Notes: generated by a model from the sequence alone, not told the origin. A DNA stretch of 40,386 bases from Bacteroidales bacterium (GCA_016280915.1 JAEEHQ010000038.1:1-40386), one strand, 5' to 3'. Positions 23,947 to 33,229 are shown, numbered from the stretch's first letter. A program made the numbers and translations.

Positions 23947-24900
23947 TTACACAATGGTTAGTTGAATAAAAGGTGCTATGGGTCGCAAGAGGGCACAGGA
24001 CGAACGCAACAGGATGTTCAGCAGCCGCGAAGGGATAGCCTTCATGCCTGAGCGGTGGGTGTTGTAAAACCCGTTGGACACCGATACCTTGGCACCATGG
24101 GGTGTAAGAAGTTCCTGATAGGCCGATAGGGGCAGTATGCGCTCTGTCCAGCTACCAGTAGCTGGGTCGCACGTGTTGTAAGGGTCGTTGTTGGCAAAGG
24201 GCGTGTTGGAACGGACGGCTTCCAATAGGTCTCCGTATTGAAGTCCGCGGGTGTGCTGCGCCCAGTAGTCAAGCTGTTCGAAGGAGAGGTTGGGCATGTG
24301 CTCAGCAAGATATCGCCGACGCAAATGATAAAAGCCTGGTTGCCCACCATGGCCTTGTTCGTCAGCAACCATAATCTTGTGTAGGCGATGGACGACAAGG
24401 GGGTTGTAGGGGGTAGAGCCCGTGGTGAAAATCATAGGCATCGGGTGGATGGCATAGAGCTCATCAAAGAAAGTGTCCAAACGGTAGATGTGTTCGATGA
24501 CATCCATGCCCAAGAGCCCATCGGGACAGGTGTGGTGCTGTCGGCACCATTCCCCAAGGGCGGCAGCATCGCCCTGCAGGATGATGTCGGGGCCATAGCC
24601 CAGCTGTTGCTTGATGGCATGGATGGTTTCAACTGCCTGTGGGTTGTAGTCAATATAGATAACCGTGCCGAAACCACGCTGTTTCAAAAGGCAGGAGAGG
24701 AAACCATGACCACCCCCATAATCCACCACGGTGAGACTTTCTGGTGTCCGCTGCAGGATGGATAGTAGCTGGGTAATGCAACGGTTGTAAATGTCGAGGT
24801 AGTAATCCAGGTGTGGCAGCAGACGCAGAATATATGTGCGACTATAATCGCTAATGGCGAGGGCAGAATAATCTATATGGCGTAGGTCGTCGGCAATCAT
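23947..24900 (-). CDS. Class I SAM-dependent methyltransferase
   Basis: A 317-residue protein. The SAM-binding motif I is VVDYGGGHGFLS (58-69), followed by an acidic strand end YIDYNPQAVE and DGLLGMDVIEHIY, typical of Methyltransf_11/23 enzymes. The N-terminal about 45 residues are helical and the C-terminus (after about 220) is extra and hydrophobic. The substrate is unknown; proximity to a FemAB/GNAT-like transferase suggests a cell-surface or lipid-linked acceptor. 77 bases separate it from that upstream gene. Confidence 0.82.
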   Translation of the reverse strand: MIADDLRHIDYSALAISDYSRTYILRLLPHLDYYLDIYNRCITQLLSILQRTPESLTVVDYGGGHGFLSCLLKQRGFGTVIYIDYNPQAVETIHAIKQQLGYGPDIILQGDAAALGEWCRQHHTCPDGLLGMDVIEHIYRLDTFFDELYAIHPMPMIFTTGSTPYNPLVVHRLHKIMVADEQGHGGQPGFYHLRRRYLAEHMPNLSFEQLDYWAQHTRGLQYGDLLEAVRSNTPFANNDPYNTCDPATGSWTERILPLSAYQELLTPHGAKVSVSNGFYNTHRSGMKAIPSRLLNILLRSSCALLRPIAPFIQLTIV

Positions 24901-24977
24901 AGTTTTCTTTCGGGTTTTGTGTAAACGGGTTCTCGGGCCTTTTCCTTGTTTTTCGGTAGCGCTACTACTTGATAACG

Positions 24978-25898
24978 CTACATTTTTCTTAGCAGGATTC
25001 GTATGAGGGGATTAGCATAACGTGTGAGTTGGTAGTAGGTGACGGGTTGTGCACCATATAGGCTGTAGGAGTAAGCTATACTGGGCACCATGCTGCCCTC
25101 AAAATCAAAACTTTGGGTTTGAGTGGCCAACTGTTGGATAATATGCCAGAAGAGTAGGGGGGAGGCCCCGCCCAAGTGACCTTGGGGGTGGAGGGCCGAG
25201 AGGAGTGCGTATGCGCAATGGCTGTCAAAAGCCACAAAACGAGCGGCGCGCAGGGTGCCGTCGTCATCGTTCAGTCCCAAGAGAATGCCTTGTCCTCGTT
25301 GCAGGGCGGTAGTGATTATTCGAGTCATAAACTCCTCCGACAGGAGGTCTTTCTCGCCACGCGACTGCCAATACTGGGTGTGGAACTTGGTGAACGTGGC
25401 GGGTGTGAGGTCGGTGGGATGCAGCAGGCTTTCGCAATGGCGTATCTGGCGTTGCCGGTGGCGTTTGTCAAAACGGGCGAAAACTTCGTCGGGATGGCTG
25501 ATATCCTCTATGCGGTAGGTGACCCGCTGAGCAATCCGATAACCTTTCCAGTCGTCGAGTGAGGTAATGGTGGGGCCAAAATTCTGGTTGAAGAGGGTGA
25601 GGCGGAGTGAGGCGAAATGCTTAACCAGTTGCTGCGTGGCTTCGGCAATATTGACATCAGCACGATACCAGGGACCGTTGTATTGGGTCAGCTGTGGCTG
25701 TAGGACATAGCGCAGCCCCATCTTTGAACCGATGAGGTAGGGCATGGCAGCGGTGATGTGGCCTTGTGTGTCTCGCGCCAGGGCAACATCCCATTGTTTG
25801 CCGCTACACACCGTGTCCATCCACCAATATTGCAGAAACAGAGGGATGTTGTGTCCCTCTGTTTTGCATAAAGTCCTATATTCTTCTTTGTTGTTCAA
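24978..25898 (-). CDS. FemAB/GNAT-like acyl- or aminoacyltransferase
   Basis: A 306-residue protein. FKKRHRQ-like FDKRHRQRQIRHCE near 143-156 and the late FDFEGSMVPSIAYSYSLYG segment are typical of a Bacteroidota group of GNAT/FemAB-like (BioF2-type) transferases. They contain two GNAT lobes; here the first is about 15-130 and the second about 150-290. The acceptor is not known. Neighbours (methyltransferase, OmpA-like protein) point to envelope modification. No signal peptide. Confidence 0.72.
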   Translation of the reverse strand: MNNKEEYRTLCKTEGHNIPLFLQYWWMDTVCSGKQWDVALARDTQGHITAAMPYLIGSKMGLRYVLQPQLTQYNGPWYRADVNIAEATQQLVKHFASLRLTLFNQNFGPTITSLDDWKGYRIAQRVTYRIEDISHPDEVFARFDKRHRQRQIRHCESLLHPTDLTPATFTKFHTQYWQSRGEKDLLSEEFMTRIITTALQRGQGILLGLNDDDGTLRAARFVAFDSHCAYALLSALHPQGHLGGASPLLFWHIIQQLATQTQSFDFEGSMVPSIAYSYSLYGAQPVTYYQLTRYANPLIRILLRKM

Positions 25899-25941
25899 TA
25901 AATTCTCTGTCGCTTGAAAGGAAAAAGCTGAGCGTCCTCAG

Positions 25942-27012
25942 TTATTGCATGGTCACCGTCACTCGGTTGTTGGCCGAGCGGCCGCTGAGGGTATTGTTGT
26001 CGCCTACCGGGTCGTCCTCGCCTTTGGCAATAACCTCTATGCGGTGCTCTTGAATACCGCGTTTGATGAGGGCTTTCTTAACCTCCACGGCGCGTTGGCG
26101 CGAGAGGCCCATGTTGTAAGCTTCGGTGCCCACGTTGTCGCAGTAGCCCACCAGCAGTACTTCGAGGTTCTTTTCCTGTTTCATGTAGTTGGCCAGGTCG
26201 TCAAGTTCGGCGGTGTAGGAAGGCTGGATGGTAGCATCGTTCGAGAAGAACTTGATCTCTGCAAAGGAACGTGCATTCTTAGCTGCGCTGGGCAAGAGGT
26301 CGATTTTCTTGGAGCTGAAGTCGCAGATAAGGCCCACCCGTATTAATTCGTCCTCGGGCTGAGGCTCGTTGTAGTAGTCCTCGTCTTTCCAGTAGCGCCA
26401 GTCAATCTCGGCCACCTTATAAGAGATTTTGTTCTTCATCTCCAGCTCTATCAGGATGTCGCGGAAATAGTCGAGTGAGATGAGTGCCTCCATCTGTGCT
26501 TTGACAACCAGCTCGTCGCGCAATTCCTGGTCGGTGATAGCGGGGTTGATGGCAAAGACGGCGCACATGTGCATAGGAATACGTCCTGCACTCTGTAGGT
26601 AGTCCATGACGGGGTCGAATTTGCCCCAGTCACGGTCGCTGTCGCGCTTCCATTTCAACTGACGGAAGTTGTTGTAGTTGTAGTCGATGAAATAGAAGGT
26701 CTTGCCGTCGAAAGCGGTAAATTTCCACACCGTGTCATAGGCCGACTCGCGCACCTTGTGCTTGCCGGCAGGGTCGATGATGGGTTCTACCTTTTTGCCT
26801 TTCTTGGCATTGGGCATGGTGACCTGCTCGTACAGGCCGCCGGGTGTGGGGGTCCAGTTGGTGTCGGTTGAGTTGCGCAGCCACAGGCGTTTGTTTTGGC
26901 CTTCGCGGGCAATCTCGGTGGTTTGTTTCTTCTTCAGATACTGGGCTTGGACATTGGCGGCAGGGAGGATAACCATGGCCGCCAACAAAATTATAAAGAG
27001 GCGTCTTTTCAT
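25942..27012 (-). CDS. OmpA-domain protein with unusual N-terminal region
   Basis: A 356-residue exported protein. It has a signal peptide (MKRRLFIILLAAMVILPAAN) and then an N-terminal region of about 215 residues that I do not recognise. It includes WLRNSTDTNWTP and a Trp/Tyr/Asp-rich DGKTFYFIDYNYNNFRQLKW stretch and is not the beta-barrel of OmpA. The last about 115 residues form an OmpA-like peptidoglycan-binding domain (FFSNDATIQPSYTAELDDLA, LLVGYCDNVGTEAYNMGLSR, RIEVIAKGEDDPV, SANNRVTV). It probably anchors something to the wall in the periplasm. The open frame reaches 27096, but the signal peptide starts at the ATG at 27012. Confidence 0.82.
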   Translation of the reverse strand: MKRRLFIILLAAMVILPAANVQAQYLKKKQTTEIAREGQNKRLWLRNSTDTNWTPTPGGLYEQVTMPNAKKGKKVEPIIDPAGKHKVRESAYDTVWKFTAFDGKTFYFIDYNYNNFRQLKWKRDSDRDWGKFDPVMDYLQSAGRIPMHMCAVFAINPAITDQELRDELVVKAQMEALISLDYFRDILIELEMKNKISYKVAEIDWRYWKDEDYYNEPQPEDELIRVGLICDFSSKKIDLLPSAAKNARSFAEIKFFSNDATIQPSYTAELDDLANYMKQEKNLEVLLVGYCDNVGTEAYNMGLSRQRAVEVKKALIKRGIQEHRIEVIAKGEDDPVGDNNTLSGRSANNRVTVTMQ

Positions 27013-27059
27013 CGTGTGTGAGTTTTCTTTTTCCTTAGGGTAACGCAGAAAAATGTTTT

Positions 27060-27734
27060 TTATTGCTGTGGGTCTGTAATAGTTCCATTTTCGCAAACCA
27101 ACAGGCGCGACTGGTACTTGTCTATCATCATAAAGTCATGTGAGGAAATCAGCATGGTGGTGCCGGTTTGCTTGTTGATGTTGACCAGCAACTCCATGAT
27201 GTCCGACGAGGTGTTGGGGTCGAGGTTACCTGTGGGTTCGTCGGCAAGGATAAGGCTGGGGTTGTTGATGAGTGCGCGGGCAATGCCTACACGTTGCTGC
27301 TCGCCTTCCGAGAGGTTGAACACGCGGGCTTCGGCTTTGTCGGCTATGCCTACGGCGTGAAGGGTTTTGGCTATCTGGGGCTCGATGTCGGCGTGTTTCC
27401 AACCTGTGGCACGCAGGACAAAGGCCAGGTTGTCATGCACGTTGCGGTCTTTCAGTAGGCGGAAGTTCTGGAACACAATGCCTATCTGGCGGCGCAGCGT
27501 GGGAATTTGGCGGTGTTTGAGGTGCACCAAGTCAAAGCCGCACACCTGGGCTTCCCCGGCATCAATGGCGCGGTCGGCATAGAGTGTGCGCAGCAGGGAG
27601 GTCTTGCCGGCACCGCTCTTGCCAATGAGGTAGACAAATTCACCCGCATTGATGCTGAGGTTCACATGGGTCAGTAGCGGTCCCTCTTCATGGCTGATAG
27701 TGACATCCTTGAGCGATATGATGGGAGTATTCAT
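27060..27734 (-). CDS. ftsE: FtsE-like cell-division ABC transporter ATP-binding protein
   Basis: A 224-residue ATPase. Walker A is GKSGAGKT (38-45), the signature LSEGEQQRV (141-149) and Walker [13 protein letters not shown] (161-172), with the switch His in ISSHDFMM. The [14 protein letters not shown]-loop is FtsE-like. With FtsX it controls peptidoglycan hydrolases at the septum. No FtsX is encoded in this window, which is usual in this phylum, where the two may be apart. A lolD-like function is the main alternative, because the ATPases are similar. A -7 box lies about 20 bases upstream. Confidence 0.8.
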   Translation of the reverse strand: MNTPIISLKDVTISHEEGPLLTHVNLSINAGEFVYLIGKSGAGKTSLLRTLYADRAIDAGEAQVCGFDLVHLKHRQIPTLRRQIGIVFQNFRLLKDRNVHDNLAFVLRATGWKHADIEPQIAKTLHAVGIADKAEARVFNLSEGEQQRVGIARALINNPSLILADEPTGNLDPNTSSDIMELLVNINKQTGTTMLISSHDFMMIDKYQSRLLVCENGTITDPQQ

Positions 27735-27754
27735 AAATTCAAAATTTCAAATTG

Positions 27755-27762
27755 CAAAAGTA
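27755..27762 (-). promoter_or_regulatory. -7 box TACTTTTG for ftsE
   Basis: Minus-strand TACTTTTG fits TAnnTTTG, about 20 bases before the ATG at 27734. It probably drives the run of genes from ftsE leftwards. Confidence 0.6.
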
Positions 27763-27823
27763 CTACTTTTTTTCTATTCTTAATATAGATTTATATTTTT
27801 TTTTACACCAAGGTGTGTTGAAG

Positions 27824-29362
27824 CTACCCTCTCGACCAAAATTTGGGCACGAAGAGGATGAGCAGCGTCAGGCATTCGAGGCGGCCTAAAATCATCAGGA
27901 AGGTGCAGATTATCTTGCCCGCTATGGTGAAAGCGGCATAGCAGCCAAAGCCTCCGCTTGTGCCAAGTCCGGGACCATAACCTGTGATGCAGGCAATGGT
28001 GGCTCCAATGGATTCGGTGGCGTTGATGCCGCTGAGCATCAGCAGCATGATGCCCACAAAGATGACGACAGCATACACCAGGAAGATGACCATGACGTTG
28101 GTGATAATCTCTTCGGAGACAGGCTTTTTGTTCAGGCGCACCGGATTGACCGAACGTGGATGAAGCCGGTCGCGGAGGATTTTGCGCACGTTGCGGATGA
28201 GGATAAGCACACGCATGGCCTTCAGTCCGCCCGTGGTCGAACCGGCCATGCCGCCACAGAGCGACAACACCACAAAAAGAAACGTGATGGGCACCCACCA
28301 CGCCGAGGTGTCGGCTACGAGCGAGCCTGTGGTGGTGAGCACGCTGATTGTCTGCACAACCCCACAGCGGATGGCATCGGGTAAGGCATAATCCATCTTG
28401 ATGGCCAATGCCAGGATGACGAAGAGGGCTCCCAGTAGAAAGGTGACCAGATAGGAGGCCAATTGGTCGAACTTATTGCGCAGGCGGTCCCATTGGAGGG
28501 TGAGGAAGTAGTAGAGCATGGAGAAATTGATGCCGCTGAGGAGCATCGCGGCGGCGATGACATACTGCTGCAGGTGGGTGAGGTGCCCCAGGCTGTTGTT
28601 GTAGATGGAAAAACCGCCCGAGGAGATATTGGTAAAGGTGATGTTGACGGCATCCCAGATGTGGAGCCCCGTCTTCCACAGGATGAAGATGAAGAGGAGG
28701 GTCAGGAAGATGTATATACCCAAGGTGTGGCGCACGGTGGCACCCATCGAGGTGGTCTGCTTGCCGGTGTTGTCGGCCCCAGAGGCCTCGGCGGTGTAGA
28801 GGCTGTATTTGTTGATGCCCATCGAGGGTACCAATGCCAGCACCAACAATACGATGCCGAAACCGCCAAACCATTGTGTCATGCTGCGCCAAAGCAGGAT
28901 GGAGGCGGGCAACCATTCCACGGCTGAAAAGATGGTGGCTCCCGTGGAGGTGGTGCCCGAGGCCGACTCAAAAAGGGCGTCGGCAAACGAGGTGGTAACG
29001 CCTGTGGCCAGATAAGGCAGCGTGCCGAAGAGCGAGGTGACCACCCACATGATCACCACCAGCAGGTAGGCCATCCGCTTGTCGGTAATGCGACGGGCTT
29101 CGTGGTAGCTCACCGTCAGGAACAGGCCTACGTTGAAGGTGAAAAGCCCCGAAACCGTAATGGCTGGCCAGGTGCCGTCGGCAAAATGAAATGCAGGTAT
29201 CAGGCAGGAGAGGATGAGCCCCCCTTCTACCATCAGTATAATGCCGAGGAAACGTAGTATGTACTTAATTTGAGCGATAGTTATTTGTTGTTTTTGGGGT
29301 TTATGTTTTTTGGGTTTATCCTCGCTTCCAATAGGCGGGCGAGATGACGGCAATGAGGGCAA
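27824..29362 (-). CDS. trkH: TrkH-family potassium uptake channel (second copy)
   Basis: A 512-residue inner-membrane protein with about 10-12 hydrophobic helices and four K+-filter-like P-loops, seen as SASGTTSTGAT, FTNISSGGFS, TTTGS and CITGYGPGLG with their Gly. The GGMAGSTTGGLKAMRV stretch after the third pore is typical of TrkH. It takes up K+ together with the TrkA regulator. Its start (29362) overlaps the end of the upstream TrkH gene by 47 bases and the N-terminal 30 residues are Pro/Lys-rich. No earlier ATG suits the family, so the overlap looks real. Confidence 0.88.
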   Translation of the reverse strand: MPSLPSSRPPIGSEDKPKKHKPQKQQITIAQIKYILRFLGIILMVEGGLILSCLIPAFHFADGTWPAITVSGLFTFNVGLFLTVSYHEARRITDKRMAYLLVVIMWVVTSLFGTLPYLATGVTTSFADALFESASGTTSTGATIFSAVEWLPASILLWRSMTQWFGGFGIVLLVLALVPSMGINKYSLYTAEASGADNTGKQTTSMGATVRHTLGIYIFLTLLFIFILWKTGLHIWDAVNITFTNISSGGFSIYNNSLGHLTHLQQYVIAAAMLLSGINFSMLYYFLTLQWDRLRNKFDQLASYLVTFLLGALFVILALAIKMDYALPDAIRCGVVQTISVLTTTGSLVADTSAWWVPITFLFVVLSLCGGMAGSTTGGLKAMRVLILIRNVRKILRDRLHPRSVNPVRLNKKPVSEEIITNVMVIFLVYAVVIFVGIMLLMLSGINATESIGATIACITGYGPGLGTSGGFGCYAAFTIAGKIICTFLMILGRLECLTLLILFVPKFWSRG

Positions 29363-30848
29363 AGAGTTCTATTCGTCCCGCTACCATCAAGGTGACTAAG
29401 GTCCATTTGGCAAAATGAGGTAGTATGCTGTAGTCGAGGTTGCCTCCCAGGTTGTTGATAAGAGGAGAGGGTCCCAGGTTGCTGATGTTGGCGGCAGCCA
29501 TACAAATGGAGTCGGGTATGTCGCATCCACATAGGGTTAGCACAAAGGCCCCTATGATGATGAAGGCAATATAGAGGAACACAAAGGCAAAAATCTTGTT
29601 GATATAGTCTTCCTCCACCACCTTGTGGTTGACCTTCACGCACGTGACGGCATTCGGGTGAATCATGTGGGTGAAATAGTTGCCGATGTATTTGTAAAGG
29701 GTGATGACTCGCAATATTTTGATGCCGCCACCTGTCGAACCCGCCGAGGCTCCCATCAGGATGATGAGGAAGGTGAGCACGCTGACCACGAAGGACCAAT
29801 GCTGTGGTTTGGGCAGATAAAATCCGCAGGACGACATGCTGGAGGCTACATGGAATATGCTGTAGCGCAGCGAGGTGCGAAAATCGTTGCCAGCCGTGGT
29901 GAAGGCGATGGTGCTCATCGTGGCCACCACAAAGAAGATGCCCAGATAGGTCCACAGCTCTTCGTCGCGCCCATATTGGCGCCACTTGAAGGTGAATAGG
30001 TAGTAGAGTTGTGCCAGGCTGATGCCGCTCAGTATCATGAAGGCTGTCACCACAATGAGGCCCCCGTCGCTCAGCGTCACCAGTCCCATGCTGTGGGGCA
30101 CGAACCCTCCCGTCGAGACCGTGCTGAAAGCAAGGCAGAGCGACTCGAAGACCGAGGTGCCGTTGGCCAGCAACAACGCCATCATGATCACGGTTAGGAT
30201 GATGTAGATGGTGAATAGCCGCGAAACACTCTTCGACAGGTGGGGGTGCAGCTTGCGCTGGCGCGTGCCCGAGAATTCGGCTTCGTAAAGCTGTTCGCCC
30301 CCTATGCCCAGTTTGCGCAGAATGGCAACGGCAAAGAGCATGAATCCCATGCCGCCAATCCATTGGGTGAACGAGCGGTACACCAGAAGGCTCTGCGGCA
30401 GCTCTTCCGGTCGCGAGAGGATGGAGGAACCCGTTGTGGTGAAGCCGCTCACCGACTCGAAGACGGCGTCGGTAAAGGAGCCTATGCAGCCCGAGAAAAG
30501 GTAGGGGATGGTGCCGCTGAAGGGAATGGCCAGCCACACAAACGAGGTGAACCAATAGCTCTCCGACTCCTTGAGGTCGAAGGTGGCTTTGCGTCCCACA
30601 AAGTTGCGTAGAAAAAGCCCCAGCATCAGTATCAGCATGGCCGAAATGACTATCGAAAACTGGGCACCGTCCTGATAGAGGAGCGACACGGCCAGCGGTA
30701 GCGCCATGCAGAGGGCCATATAGATGAGCAGCATGCCGGTGAGCCGCGCAATCAGTCGGAAATTAAACTTGCGCAGTCCCAGCCGCTCTGCGGGCCATTC
30801 GTCTATTTTGGTGTGTGGGGGCAAGGGTGTCGGGGTGGGGTTAGTCAA
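29316..30848 (-). CDS. trkH: TrkH-family potassium uptake channel (first copy)
   Basis: A 510-residue inner-membrane K+ channel subunit with the same architecture as its neighbour: SVSGFTTTGSS, FSTVSTGGFV, SSCGFYL and SNLGPSP pore segments and ASAGSTGGGIKILRV. The two are clear paralogues, but the sequence differs widely, so it is an old duplication. It overlaps trkA by 8 bases (30841-30848) and the next trkH by 47 bases, so translation of all three is coupled. A trkA with two trkH genes suggests a choice of channels with different affinity under one gating subunit. Confidence 0.92.
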   Translation of the reverse strand: MTNPTPTPLPPHTKIDEWPAERLGLRKFNFRLIARLTGMLLIYMALCMALPLAVSLLYQDGAQFSIVISAMLILMLGLFLRNFVGRKATFDLKESESYWFTSFVWLAIPFSGTIPYLFSGCIGSFTDAVFESVSGFTTTGSSILSRPEELPQSLLVYRSFTQWIGGMGFMLFAVAILRKLGIGGEQLYEAEFSGTRQRKLHPHLSKSVSRLFTIYIILTVIMMALLLANGTSVFESLCLAFSTVSTGGFVPHSMGLVTLSDGGLIVVTAFMILSGISLAQLYYLFTFKWRQYGRDEELWTYLGIFFVVATMSTIAFTTAGNDFRTSLRYSIFHVASSMSSCGFYLPKPQHWSFVVSVLTFLIILMGASAGSTGGGIKILRVITLYKYIGNYFTHMIHPNAVTCVKVNHKVVEEDYINKIFAFVFLYIAFIIIGAFVLTLCGCDIPDSICMAAANISNLGPSPLINNLGGNLDYSILPHFAKWTLVTLMVAGRIELFALIAVISPAYWKRG

Positions 30849-32181
30849 ACAGTTTTGCTACTTGGTCCATCACCTTGGGCAGAGCGAAGACGATGACTTT
30901 GTCCTTGGGTTGTATCTGAGTGTCGCGGGTGGGCAGGATGCTCTGGTTGCCGCGGATGATGCCTCCGATGGTAGAGCCCTGGGGCAGGGTGAGCTCGCGA
31001 ATGGTGTGGCGGGTGGCGGGGGCATGCTTCGACACGTTGAACTCCATCAGCTCGGCATTGGTGCCGCTGAGCCATTTGCTGCGCACGGCATCGCCCTTAA
31101 CGATAAAGCGCGAGATATAGCTGGCCGTGATGAGTTTTTTGTTGATGATGGTGTCGATGCCGATGTCCTGCGAGAGACTGATGAAGCCTGTGTTTTCCAC
31201 CAAGGCAATGGTGCGGTGCACGCCCAGTTTCTTGGCATGCAGGCAGGTGAGGATGTTGGTCTCCGACGAGTCCGTCACCGATATGAAGGCGTCGGTGTTT
31301 TGCAGCCCTTCCTCTTTCAGCAGCTCTATGTCGGTGGCATCGCCGTTGATGATGAGCGACCTGTTGAGCAGGTTGGCGGCTTCGTCGCAGCGTGCCTTCG
31401 ACTCCTCAAAAAGGGTGATGTGTATCTTGTCCTCCAGGGTCTGTGCGGCAAAACGGCCTATGCGTCCAGCTCCCACAATCATGGCCTTGCCGATGCTCAC
31501 CTCGGTCTTGCCGGCCACGCGTTTGATGGTGTCAAACTGGTTGGGGCGGCTGATGAGGTACACCAGGTCGCCCTGTTGGAAGGTTGTGTCGAGGTGTGGA
31601 AAAATGGTCTGCCCATTGCGCAGCAGGGCCACGATGCGCACCTGCAGGGTGTTGTAGTTCTGCACCAGCTCCTTCACGCTGTGGTTCACCACCGGCGAGT
31701 CGGCCTCAAGGTGGATGAGGTACATGGTCAGCAGCCCGCTCGAGAAATCAAAAAACTCGGTGGCTACGGAGTTGTTGATGAGGTTGGTAATCTCCTTGGC
31801 GGCAATCCGTTCGGGACAAACCATCTCGTCCACTCCCAGGTCGCGAAACATGTCGCGGTGCTTGGGATAGAGCAGCTCGGTGTTGCTGATGCGGGCCACG
31901 GTTTTTTTTGCGCCCAGCTTGCTGGCCAGCACGCAGCTCGTCAAGTTGATGCTCTCGTCGTGCAGCACGGCAAGGAAGAGGTCGCAGCTGCCCACACCCG
32001 CATCGCCCAGCACCTTCGGCGAGGTGGAGGAACCCGCTATGGTCATCAGGTCGGTCTCCTTCTCTAAGCGTTTCAACAGCTCCGAATTGGGGTCCACAAC
32101 CGTAATATTGTGGTCCAACTCTGTCAACGATTTGGCGAGGTAAAAGCCAACCTCTCCGTCTCCTGCAATGATTATATTCAT
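30841..32181 (-). CDS. trkA: Trk potassium-uptake regulator TrkA
   Basis: A 446-residue peripheral protein that gates TrkH. It has two RCK halves: an N-terminal Rossmann domain with GDGEVG (7-12) and a TrkA_C domain, then a second Rossmann domain with VGAGRIG near 235 and another TrkA_C domain. The duplicate layout matches TrkA (about 450 residues) and binds NAD(H) or nucleotides. It is first in the trkA-trkH-trkH operon with a -7 box about 37 bases upstream. Confidence 0.95.
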   Translation of the reverse strand: MNIIIAGDGEVGFYLAKSLTELDHNITVVDPNSELLKRLEKETDLMTIAGSSTSPKVLGDAGVGSCDLFLAVLHDESINLTSCVLASKLGAKKTVARISNTELLYPKHRDMFRDLGVDEMVCPERIAAKEITNLINNSVATEFFDFSSGLLTMYLIHLEADSPVVNHSVKELVQNYNTLQVRIVALLRNGQTIFPHLDTTFQQGDLVYLISRPNQFDTIKRVAGKTEVSIGKAMIVGAGRIGRFAAQTLEDKIHITLFEESKARCDEAANLLNRSLIINGDATDIELLKEEGLQNTDAFISVTDSSETNILTCLHAKKLGVHRTIALVENTGFISLSQDIGIDTIINKKLITASYISRFIVKGDAVRSKWLSGTNAELMEFNVSKHAPATRHTIRELTLPQGSTIGGIIRGNQSILPTRDTQIQPKDKVIVFALPKVMDQVAKLFD

Positions 32182-32217
32182 CGTTTTCTTATCCTTTTTT
32201 CACACAAAAACAAACTG

Positions 32218-32225
32218 CAAAAGTA
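32218..32225 (-). promoter_or_regulatory. -7 box TACTTTTG for the trkA-trkH-trkH operon
   Basis: Minus-strand TACTTTTG, about 37 bases before ATG 32181. No clear -33 element; an A-rich stretch lies just upstream. Confidence 0.6.
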
Positions 32226-32451
32226 CAAAAAAAAATCAACATGGTGATTCTTCATTTTCAGTTTGCTCTCCAACACATCATGATTACAGCAAGAACCACC
32301 GCCAAACCTAACGACTGATTTGGATTTAACACGAATTACCACGAATTGAACATCGAAAGAAACGAAAACACGAAAATTCAAGCCAAAGCTCTCGCAGAAA
32401 CCGCAGAAAGTTTGGGCAAGCTAAAGCTTGTTTTTTAACACGAATTACCTG

Positions 32452-32505
32452 TTGCGGCAGATTTGCAATCTGACGCAAAATACTATAAGGATTTGCAATC
32501 CGCAA
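32452..32505. repeat. REP-like double-hairpin element, copy 1
   Basis: First hairpin: TTGCG-G-CAGATT, loop TGC, AATCTG-A-CGCAA. A spacer ATACTATAA follows, then a second hairpin GGATT-TGC-AATCC. The outer TTGCGG and CCGCAA can also pair, so the whole 54 bases can form one cruciform. The same element recurs at six further places to the right. Confidence 0.85.
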
Positions 32506-32638
32506 AGCAATAACTCTCGCAGAAACCGCAGAAAGGTTGGGCAAGCAAAAGCTTGCTCTGATTACGCGGATAAACTCTAATCTATCAACTTTATTGTGCC
32601 ACGTATCACATGTATTACTCGAATTTGGCAAGCACCTG

Positions 32639-32692
32639 TTGCGGCAGATTTGCAATCTGACGCAAAATACTATAAGGATTTGCAATCCGCAA
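32639..32692. repeat. REP-like double-hairpin element, copy 2
   Basis: Identical to copy 1 over its 54 bases, including both TGC loops, and part of the 187-base tandem repeat. Confidence 0.85.
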
Positions 32693-32825
32693 AGCAATAA
32701 CTCTCGCAGAAACCGCAGAAAGCTTGGGTTAGCTAAAGCTTGCTCTGATTACGCGGATATACTCTAAACTATCAACTTTATTGTGCCAAGTATCACATGT
32801 ATTACTCGAATTTGGCAAGCACCTG

Positions 32826-32879
32826 TTGCGGCAGATTTGCAATCTGACGCAAAATACTATAAGGATTTGCAATCCGCAA
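32826..32879. repeat. REP-like double-hairpin element, copy 3
   Basis: Identical core, third copy in the 187-base tandem repeat. Confidence 0.85.
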
Positions 32880-32987
32880 AGCAATAACTCTCGCAGAAAA
32901 CGCAGAAAGGTTGGGCAAGCAAAAGCTTGCTCTGATTACGCGGATATACTATAAACTATCAACTCTCAATAGGGGACTTCTATTAAT

Positions 32988-33082
32988 CACCCCAACGGGG
33001 TGTGATATGATTAACACGGTACAAGCCGAAGGCGTAGTGCCGTGACGTTCAGACATCAGAGAACTGCGTCCCAACGGGACGC
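32988..33082. repeat. Paired AAC-loop hairpins
   Basis: CACCCC-AAC-GGGGTG (32988-33002) and GCGTCCC-AAC-GGGACGC (33066-33082) are two perfect hairpins with the same three-base loop, separated by a 63-base spacer. They look like the ends of a small palindromic interspersed element. No coding potential was seen. Confidence 0.6.
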
Positions 33083-33229
33083 GACACAGAAAACTAATAA
33101 ATAGACCACTTTTTATTGCTTGCAATAAAAGTCTCCAATTCTTATCAAATTCAAAAAACGCAATTTGCAAATTCTCTAATTCTCTAATTCTTGACAAATA
33201 AAAACTAAACTTTCAACTATCAACTCTAA

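Larger units (their letters stand above)
32452..32963. repeat. 187-base tandem repeat, about 2.7 copies
   Basis: Units begin at 32452, 32639 and 32826, spaced exactly 187 bases. Each begins with the double-hairpin element, then CTCTCGCAGAAACCGCAGAA, then a CAAGC-AAAA-GCTTG-like palindrome, CTGATTACGCGGATA and a section ending GAATTTGGCAAGCACC. Differences are few, so the duplication looks recent. The third copy diverges after about 32963. It lies in the 1.3-kb gene-free stretch between trkA and the small gene at 33509. Confidence 0.88.

Noticed and set aside
27760..27823. Terminator ACACC-TT-GGTGT for the trk operon
   Set aside because: The loop is too small and the T-run lies on the wrong side for minus-strand transcription.
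32326..32697. Frames within the REP-like field (also 37990-38934 and 40137-40349 minus)
   Set aside because: They are translations of the repeated hairpins (recurring LQICRN-like words), a known misannotation pattern.
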